In this document: positions 36,847 through 42,576 of the stretch, piece by piece
Layout of the letters: every line of letters begins with the position of its first letter
Numbering within the stretch: position 1 is the stretch's first letter
From: Xenorhabdus thuongxuanensis
GTDB lineage: Bacteria > Pseudomonadota > Gammaproteobacteria > Enterobacterales > Enterobacteriaceae
NCBI RefSeq assembly: GCF_001908095.1
Contig: NZ_MKGR01000029.1
Coordinates: 1 to 42,576, forward strand
Direction: 5' to 3'
Length of the DNA stretch: 42,576 nucleotides
Notes under the pieces: generated by a model
The model's input: the letters and a program-made list of their open reading frames with translations, nothing else
Database searches by the model: none
Told to the model about the DNA's origin: nothing
Made by a program: the position numbers and the translations under genes

Positions 36847-39800
36847 ATGGGTAGTACCACTATGGGTGTAAAGCTCGATGAAGCAACGCGTAGTCGAATT
36901 AAAGCCGCCGCAAAACAAATTGAACGCACACCGCACTGGCTGATTAAGCAAGCCATTTTTAACTATCTCGAACGTCTGGAAAACGAGGAAAAGCTCCCAG
37001 AAATATCAGCGAGTCAGGATAACAAAGAAGAAATGATTTCCGAAGTAGAATCACAGATTGAGGCGCCTTACCAACCATTTCTGGATTTTGCTGAACACAT
37101 TTTGCCCCAATCGGTGAAACGTTCTGCAATTACTGCAGCCTATCGCCTCCCCGAAACCCAAGCGGTTCCTATGCTGCTGCAACGTGCACAGCTATCTGAA
37201 GAACAAGCCAAGGCAACTCATAAGCTCGCTTATTCCATTGCAGAAAAGCTACGTCAACAAAAACAGGGCATCGGCCGCTCAGGTTTGGTTCAGGGATTAT
37301 TGCAAGAGTTTTCACTTTCTTCACAGGAAGGTGTGGCATTGATGTGTCTCGCCGAAGCCCTGCTACGCATCCCCGATAAAGCAACCCGTGATGCCCTGAT
37401 CCGCGATAAGATCAGTAACGGCAACTGGCATTCTCATTTAGGCCAAAGTCCCTCCATGTTTGTCAACGCTGCAACATGGGGCTTGTTGTTCACTGGCAAG
37501 CTGGTGTCTACCCATAATGAAGCCAAGTTATCCAACTCCCTGAATCGTATTATCAGCAAAAGTGGTGAGCCATTGGTGCGCAAGGGCGTGGATATGGCAA
37601 TGCGCTTGATGGGTGAGCAGTTTGTGACGGGAGAAACCATCGCCCAAGCCCTTGCCAACGCTCGTAAACTGGAGGAAAAAGGCTTCCGCTATTCTTATGA
37701 TATGCTCGGCGAAGCCGCATTAACCGAAGAAGATGCACAAGCCTATATAGTTTCCTATCAGCAAGCGATCCACGCCATTGGTAAGGCATCAAATGGCCGT
37801 GGTATTTATGAAGGGCCAGGAATTTCTATTAAACTTTCCGCCCTGCATCCACGTTATAGCCGTGCTCAGTACGAACGTGTTATTGAGGAACTCTATCCTC
37901 GCCTGCTTTCCCTGACCTTACAGGCTCGTCAATATGATATTGGTATCAATATTGATGCAGAAGAAGCCGATCGTCTGGAAATTTCCCTCGACTTGCTGGA
38001 AAAATTGTGTTTCGAACCAAAATTGGAAGGCTGGAACGGTATTGGTTTTGTCATTCAAGCTTATCAGAAACGTTGTCCTTTCGTCATCGACAGCATTATT
38101 GATTTGGCACAACGCAGCCGTCACAGGTTAATGATCCGTCTGGTGAAAGGTGCTTACTGGGATAGTGAAATTAAACGTGCCCAAATCGATGGCTTGGAAG
38201 GCTATCCAGTGTATACCCGCAAGGTCTATACCGATGTTTCTTACCTTGCCTGTGCCCGCAAACTGCTCTCTGTCCCTAATTTGATCTACCCGCAATTTGC
38301 CACTCACAACGCCCATACTTTATCCGCCATTTATCATCTGGCGGGGCAAAATTATTATCTGGGGCAATATGAATTCCAATGTCTGCATGGCATGGGTGAA
38401 CCGCTTTATGAACAAGTTGTCGGCAAGATCTCAGAAGGTAAACTCAATCGCCCATGCCGTATTTACGCACCTGTAGGAACACACGAAACACTACTGGCCT
38501 ATCTGGTACGCCGTTTGCTGGAAAATGGGGCCAATACTTCGTTTGTTAATCGCATTGCCGATACGTCACTGCCGATTGATGAATTGGTTGCTGATCCGGT
38601 AAAAATTGTACAGGAATTGGCGCAAACTGAAGGGCAAATCGGCCTGCCCCATCCTAAAATTCCTCTGCCACGTGATTTATATGGCAAAAACCGTGTTAAC
38701 TCATCAGGGCTGGATCTCGCCAATGAACATCGTTTAGCTTCTCTTTCCAGCGCCCTGCTCAGTTCTTCAATGGAAACATGGCACAGCGAACCGTTGTTAG
38801 GTGGCGATTTCCAACCTACTGGAGAACTGCCTACGACTAAATCTGTGAATAATCCAGCCAGAAATTCCGATATAGTGGGTTATGTTCGCGAAGCCACTGA
38901 ACAAGAAGTTGGCCATGCACTGGATGTGGCTACCGATGCCAGCGCAATTTGGTTTGCCACTCCTCCCTCAGAGCGGGCAGCAATTTTAGTCCGTGCAGCG
39001 GAGTTGATGGAAAACAATCTGCAATCCTTGCTCGGCATTCTGGTTCGTGAAGCAGGTAAAACATTCAACAATGCAATTGCTGAAGTACGCGAAGCGGTGG
39101 ATTTTCTCCACTATTATGCAAGCCAGGTTCGCCAGGATTTCGCTAATGATACCCACCGCCCATTAGGGACTGTGGTATGTATCAGCCCGTGGAACTTCCC
39201 GCTGGCAATTTTCACCGGTCAAATCGCGGCTGCATTGGCGGCAGGTAATAGTGTCCTGGCAAAACCCGCAGAGCAGACACCACTTATTGCCGCCGTTGCT
39301 GTAAAAATGTTGCATCAGGCAGGTATTCCTCGTGATGTACTGCAATTATTGCCCGGGCAAGGGGAAACAGTAGGTGCACTGCTGGTCGGTGATGAGCGTG
39401 TACGCGGTGTCATGTTTACAGGCTCTACCGAAGTCGCCAGCTTGTTACAGCGCAATATTGCTGGTCGGCTTGATGCACAAGGTCGCCCAACACCGTTGAT
39501 CGCAGAAACCGGTGGCCTGAATGCCATGATCATAGATTCCTCCGCGTTAACCGAACAAGTTGTTACCGATGTCATCGCTTCCGCTTTTGACAGTGCTGGT
39601 CAGCGTTGCTCCGCCCTACGTATCCTGTGTGTTCAGGAAGATGTAGCTGAAAGAACTATCACTATGTTGAAAGGTGCGATGGCTGAATGCCGGATGGGGA
39701 ATACTGAGCACTTATCCACAGATATTGGCCCCGTCATTGATGCAGAAGCGAAAGCGGGTATCGAGCGACATATCCAAACCATGCGTACCAAAGGCCGGAC

Positions 39801-40827
39801 AATTTATCAGGCGGTATATGAAAATATCACAGATAGCCAAGAGTGGTCACAAGGCACTTTCGTTAAACCAACGCTGATTGAACTGGAAAGTTTCGATGAA
39901 TTGAAGAAAGAAATTTTCGGGCCAGTCTTGCATGTTGTCCGTTTTAAACGTAATGAGTTGGATAATCTGCTGGAGCAAATCAACGCTACCGGTTATGGCT
40001 TAACATTAGGAGTCCATACCCGTATTGATGAGGTCATCACCCAGGTCACAGGCAAAGCGAAAGTCGGCAATATATATGTCAACCGCAATATGGTCGGTGC
40101 AGTCGTCGGTGTGCAACCGTTTGGTGGTGAAGGCTTGTCAGGTACAGGACCAAAAGCCGGTGGACCACTGTATCTGTATCGTTTGCTGTCACAACGCCCT
40201 CTCAATGCCGCCAGCCAAACCTTGGAACGGCAGGATGCAGAATATGAGCTGGATGCCAAAGCTCGTGTTGACCTGCACTCGCCTCTCTATAAACTGGCAG
40301 ATTGGGCAACCAAGCAGAATAATGAAGTATTGAATCAGGTAATTCAGGAATACAGTTTACTGGCACAGGGCGGAACAATACGCCTATTACCAGGTCCAAC
40401 CGGAGAGCGTAATACTTATACCCTACTGCCGCGTGGTCATGTCCTTTGCCTTGCAGACAACGAACAAGACGCATTGGTGCAATTAGCCGCGGTACTTTCT
40501 GTTGGTTGTCAAGCCATTTGGGAAAAAGATGAGCTACATCAAGGGCTACACAGTCAGTTACCCAATGAGGTTCGTCAGCATATTTATTGGATCAACGATT
40601 GGCAGAATGAAGAAACAGCGATGGAAGCGGTTATTTATCATGGTGATTGTGACCAATTACGCCATGTGTGTGAAGTGATTGCGCAACGTAAGGGGCCGAT
40701 TATTTCCGTACAAGGTTTTGCCCGTGGTGAAACCAACTTGCTGCTAGAACGTTTACTGCATGAACGTTCATTAAGTGTTAATACAGCAGCCGCAGGCGGA
40801 AATGCTAGCCTGATGACAATTGGTTAA
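36847..40827 (+). CDS. putA: Trifunctional transcriptional regulator / proline dehydrogenase / P5C dehydrogenase
   Basis: This 1326-residue protein is close to E. coli PutA (1320). It oxidises proline to glutamate in two steps with FAD and NAD+ at the inner membrane, and represses put genes when proline is absent. The ribbon-helix-helix DNA-binding domain is at 1-47 (MGVKLDEATRSRIKAAAKQI). The proline dehydrogenase barrel (about 260-610) shows YEGPGISIKLSALHPRYSRA, INIDAEEADRLE and RLVKGAYWDSEIK. The aldehyde dehydrogenase part (about 650-1130) has SPWNFPLAIFTGQIAAALAA, ETGGLNA and the catalytic Cys near 921 in SAGQRCSALR. ATG 36847 with SD AAGGAG is chosen over an upstream GTG because it gives the conserved MGSTTMGVKL start. 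Confidence 0.97.
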   Translation: MGSTTMGVKLDEATRSRIKAAAKQIERTPHWLIKQAIFNYLERLENEEKLPEISASQDNKEEMISEVESQIEAPYQPFLDFAEHILPQSVKRSAITAAYRLPETQAVPMLLQRAQLSEEQAKATHKLAYSIAEKLRQQKQGIGRSGLVQGLLQEFSLSSQEGVALMCLAEALLRIPDKATRDALIRDKISNGNWHSHLGQSPSMFVNAATWGLLFTGKLVSTHNEAKLSNSLNRIISKSGEPLVRKGVDMAMRLMGEQFVTGETIAQALANARKLEEKGFRYSYDMLGEAALTEEDAQAYIVSYQQAIHAIGKASNGRGIYEGPGISIKLSALHPRYSRAQYERVIEELYPRLLSLTLQARQYDIGINIDAEEADRLEISLDLLEKLCFEPKLEGWNGIGFVIQAYQKRCPFVIDSIIDLAQRSRHRLMIRLVKGAYWDSEIKRAQIDGLEGYPVYTRKVYTDVSYLACARKLLSVPNLIYPQFATHNAHTLSAIYHLAGQNYYLGQYEFQCLHGMGEPLYEQVVGKISEGKLNRPCRIYAPVGTHETLLAYLVRRLLENGANTSFVNRIADTSLPIDELVADPVKIVQELAQTEGQIGLPHPKIPLPRDLYGKNRVNSSGLDLANEHRLASLSSALLSSSMETWHSEPLLGGDFQPTGELPTTKSVNNPARNSDIVGYVREATEQEVGHALDVATDASAIWFATPPSERAAILVRAAELMENNLQSLLGILVREAGKTFNNAIAEVREAVDFLHYYASQVRQDFANDTHRPLGTVVCISPWNFPLAIFTGQIAAALAAGNSVLAKPAEQTPLIAAVAVKMLHQAGIPRDVLQLLPGQGETVGALLVGDERVRGVMFTGSTEVASLLQRNIAGRLDAQGRPTPLIAETGGLNAMIIDSSALTEQVVTDVIASAFDSAGQRCSALRILCVQEDVAERTITMLKGAMAECRMGNTEHLSTDIGPVIDAEAKAGIERHIQTMRTKGRTIYQAVYENITDSQEWSQGTFVKPTLIELESFDELKKEIFGPVLHVVRFKRNELDNLLEQINATGYGLTLGVHTRIDEVITQVTGKAKVGNIYVNRNMVGAVVGVQPFGGEGLSGTGPKAGGPLYLYRLLSQRPLNAASQTLERQDAEYELDAKARVDLHSPLYKLADWATKQNNEVLNQVIQEYSLLAQGGTIRLLPGPTGERNTYTLLPRGHVLCLADNEQDALVQLAAVLSVGCQAIWEKDELHQGLHSQLPNEVRQHIYWINDWQNEETAMEAVIYHGDCDQLRHVCEVIAQRKGPIISVQGFARGETNLLLERLLHERSLSVNTAAAGGNASLMTIG

Positions 40828-40934
40828 CATGAAACAGCTAATGTCATTTTTTTTGCTCACATTATTTCTGATAAAGCTATTTATTTAGTAATTAAAATAA
40901 GTGGCTAAATTGAACGGTTCAACGAAATATACAT

Positions 40935-40967
40935 AGAGGGGAGTGCGTGATAATCGCACTTCCCTCT
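40935..40967. terminator. Hairpin terminator between putA and fliZ
   Basis: AGAGGGGAGTGCG pairs with CGCACTTCCCTCT (12 pairs and one wobble) around TGATAAT, in the gap between two convergent genes. T residues after it are sparse (ATCGTTTTAATTT), so it may serve both strands weakly. Confidence 0.65.
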
Positions 40968-41010
40968 GAAATCGTTTTAATTTAAAAATATTACCTATCG
41001 GTATAATTAA

Positions 41011-41526
41011 TCAATGACGACCGTTCTGTTGCCAACTCAGATATTGCTCATATTTACGCAGGGCAATATTATAATTACTAAAAGCAGATTGAGATAATTC
41101 CTCACTGAGTTTTTCCTGGATCTTTTCTGGCGTAAACTCACTTGTTGGATAATTACTTGAAGTTAGTAATTCATCCAAACGCCTTAAACGAACCACATAC
41201 TCACGCACAGTACTGTGACTCATCTCTGTTTGCTCAAACAAATACTGTTTAAATGACATAATGTCAAAATAATCAGTCTGACTATTGCAATAAATTTCAC
41301 TACAAAAGCGGCACAGTGCCACAAATTTACCCTGCAACTCGCTCCAGGTTTTGTCATCCACCAATTCAGTCATCTCAGAAATAGCTTCCTTATTGATGAC
41401 CTGACCGTTAAAAACAAGCGAAATACGGTCGAGAGTTTTATGACAGTGCAGACAATGAGTCTGGCTATGTTTATAATCTTTGATATAACGGCTAAGAGGC
41501 CGTTTCTTTTGTGTTGTAATAGACAT
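41011..41526 (-). CDS. fliZ: Flagellar regulator FliZ
   Basis: This 171-residue protein is close to enterobacterial FliZ (183). FliZ modulates flagellar and virulence gene expression downstream of FlhDC; in E. coli it represses sigma-S dependent genes, and in Xenorhabdus it tunes flagellar and virulence genes. Key segments are RPLSRYIKDYKHSQTHCLHC at the start, ALCRFCSEIYC, and FLFEQTEMSH-like FKQYLFEQTEMSHSTVREYV followed by VRLRRL, a DNA-binding core like an integrase N-terminal domain. ATG 41526 is chosen because it gives the conserved N-terminus; the open frame extends 15 codons further back from a TTG. It lies 53 bp downstream of fliA and is probably cotranscribed. Confidence 0.93.
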   Translation of the reverse strand: MSITTQKKRPLSRYIKDYKHSQTHCLHCHKTLDRISLVFNGQVINKEAISEMTELVDDKTWSELQGKFVALCRFCSEIYCNSQTDYFDIMSFKQYLFEQTEMSHSTVREYVVRLRRLDELLTSSNYPTSEFTPEKIQEKLSEELSQSAFSNYNIALRKYEQYLSWQQNGRH

Positions 41527-41579
41527 AAGAGATAAAGCCCTGTGTATAGTCTTAACAAAAAAAACAAACAAGCAAAAAG

Positions 41580-42302
41580 TTACTGTTCTTGATTCAAACG
41601 TGCCCTCAGCCTTTTTATCGCCTGGCTGTGAAGCTGACTTACGCGGGATTCACCCACATTAAGTACTGCGCCGATCTCTTTAAGATTCAGTTCCTCCTGA
41701 TAGTATAGCGTAAGAACTATCTTTTCCCGCTCAGGTAATGATTCAATAACATTGATTACCCGCTGACGAAGATCACCTTCCAATAATTGTTGGAGAGGGT
41801 TAGTTTCATGCTCCTCCTCAATCACTGGCTCACAGCTTTCACCGTGAACTTCATGCCATTCGTCATAAGAAAACAGTTGACTGTTATTTGTGTCTAACAG
41901 TATTTGCCGATATTCTATCAGATTAATCTTTAATTCTTTAGCAACTTCCTGCTCACTGGCTGGACGGCCTAACTCTTGCTCAAGTTTACGGATGGTTTGC
42001 GTGACTTCACGTGCGTTACGCCGCACACTACGCGGAGCCCAATCACGGCTCCTCAACTCATCCAACATTGCACCTCTGATGCGCTGTACCGCATAGGTGG
42101 TAAAGGCCGTTCCCTGTAGGGAATCAAACCGTTCCACCGCATTCAGTAAGCCTATGCCACCGGCCTGAAGCAAGTCATCGAGTTCTACACTGGCAGGCAA
42201 CCTGACCTGTAGCCTCAATGCTTCATGGCGAACCAGGGGTACATAGCGCTTCCAGAGGCTATTTTTGTCCATCACGCCTTCGGCGGTATACAAATCGCTC
42301 AC
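41580..42302 (-). CDS. fliA: Flagellar sigma factor sigma-28
   Basis: This 240-residue protein is nearly the length of E. coli FliA (239). It directs RNA polymerase to class 3 flagellar genes and is held by FlgM until hook completion. Region 2 (YVPLVRHEALRLQVRLPASV, then ELDDLLQAGGIGLLNAVERF, and FTTYAVQRIRGAMLDELR) and region 4 (LPEREKIVLTLYYQEELNLKEIG, with the helix-turn-helix EIGAVLNVGESRVSQLHSQA) are intact. GTG 42302 is chosen: it gives MSDLYTAEGVMD, like E. coli MNSLYTAEGVMD, and has AAAGGTG six bases upstream. Another GTG four codons earlier has no spaced SD. The usual upstream neighbour fliC is not in the window. Confidence 0.95.
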   Translation of the reverse strand: MSDLYTAEGVMDKNSLWKRYVPLVRHEALRLQVRLPASVELDDLLQAGGIGLLNAVERFDSLQGTAFTTYAVQRIRGAMLDELRSRDWAPRSVRRNAREVTQTIRKLEQELGRPASEQEVAKELKINLIEYRQILLDTNNSQLFSYDEWHEVHGESCEPVIEEEHETNPLQQLLEGDLRQRVINVIESLPEREKIVLTLYYQEELNLKEIGAVLNVGESRVSQLHSQAIKRLRARLNQEQ

Positions 42303-42326
42303 AACAACAGACACCTTTGGATAAGA

Positions 42327-42348
42327 GACTGGATACCATTATCCAGTC
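42327..42348 (-). other. Hairpin in the fliA leader
   Basis: GACTGGATA and TATCCAGTC form a perfect nine-base stem with a four-base loop, 25 bp upstream of the fliA start. There is no T run on either strand, so it is probably an mRNA leader structure or an operator. Confidence 0.45.
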
Positions 42349-42483
42349 CCCTGATCGGTACAATCGTTTGAACAATGAAGTAAAAGCACTTCTTTTTCAC
42401 CTATGCGAAATTTTTGTTGCCCACCCAAACGCATAGCGAGTTTCAGTCTGTCCTTGACGATCTTTATAAAAATAATAAATCAG

Positions 42484-42576
42484 AACCACCCGCATAGCGG
42501 GTGGTTTGCTCTAGCCCTATAAGGGCATGTTACCGACTGCGCCTAAATGACGCGGCTTTCTCTTCGTTCAAGCTAA
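42484..42576 (-). mobile_element. Probable end of an IS200/IS605-type element
   Basis: AACCACCCGC-ATA-GCGGGTGGTT is a perfect ten-base hairpin, of the sort found at IS200/IS605 ends. Just inside it, the minus strand reads SLNEEKAASFRRSR and stops at 42530-42532, like the tail of an element-encoded protein that continues beyond the window. There is also a CCCTTATAGGG palindrome. The identification is by pattern; the rest lies outside. Confidence 0.45.

Noticed and set aside
42350-42480. Sigma-28 promoter for fliA or a divergent flagellin gene
   Set aside because: TAAAGATC with a loosely matching second half is present on the minus strand, but the -10 half fits poorly, so it was not called.

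Overview
The window looks like a chromosome segment from a Xenorhabdus or Photorhabdus type gammaproteobacterium (Morganellaceae). Its housekeeping genes (xseA, guaB, guaA, putP, putA, fliZ, fliA) are close to enterobacterial versions. They are interleaved with a nonribosomal peptide synthetase, secondary-metabolite genes and insertion-sequence scars, as is usual in these insect-pathogenic nematode symbionts. The genus is inferred from overall character; no rRNA is present.

Left part (1-14280): the 3' end of a large NRPS gene (C end, A, T, dual E/C, A, T, TE, TE) comes first. Next is an sfnG-like flavin monooxygenase divergent from frmA and fghA (glutathione-dependent formaldehyde detoxification), then a serine hydrolase. 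An IS5-family transposase remnant follows, then a fused enzyme joining a branched-chain polyamine synthase (BpsA-like) to an S-adenosylmethionine decarboxylase (SpeD). The core genes xseA (minus) and guaB-guaA (plus) come next, with a PurR-like operator, a GC-rich discriminator promoter and clear terminators. A racX/ygeA-type racemase ends this part.

Central island (about 19970-34800): this is the most unusual region. It is bounded by decayed IS1 ends in opposite orientation, and most of it is strikingly AT-rich. It encodes a 41-residue peptide ending in GLACLSCS, a frameshifted aryl/acyl-AMP ligase, a cupin, an MNIO (DUF692) enzyme with its partner protein, an AHBA-synthase-like PLP enzyme, an ABC ATPase, a prolyl-oligopeptidase-like hydrolase and, further on, an ABC-2-like permease. 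Inserted between the hydrolase and the permease is a three-gene operon of more ordinary composition: an EntA/DhbA-like dehydrogenase, PhzD and PhzE. Together these three should make 3-hydroxyanthranilate from chorismate. I read the island as a candidate hybrid RiPP pathway. A ribosomal Cys-containing core would be oxidised by the MNIO, trimmed by the S9 hydrolase, exported by the ABC transporter and possibly decorated with an activated hydroxyanthranilate. The ligase carries a one-base frameshift, so the pathway may be inactive in this strain. Nested IS scars (IS1, IS5-like, IS6-derived) close the island.

Right part (34846-42576): putP and putA are divergent around an intergenic region with several GTTGCA motifs, the known PutA operator core. 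After a strong hairpin come fliZ and fliA on the minus strand. The last bases look like the end of an IS200/IS605-type element. I found no tRNA, rRNA or CRISPR array.
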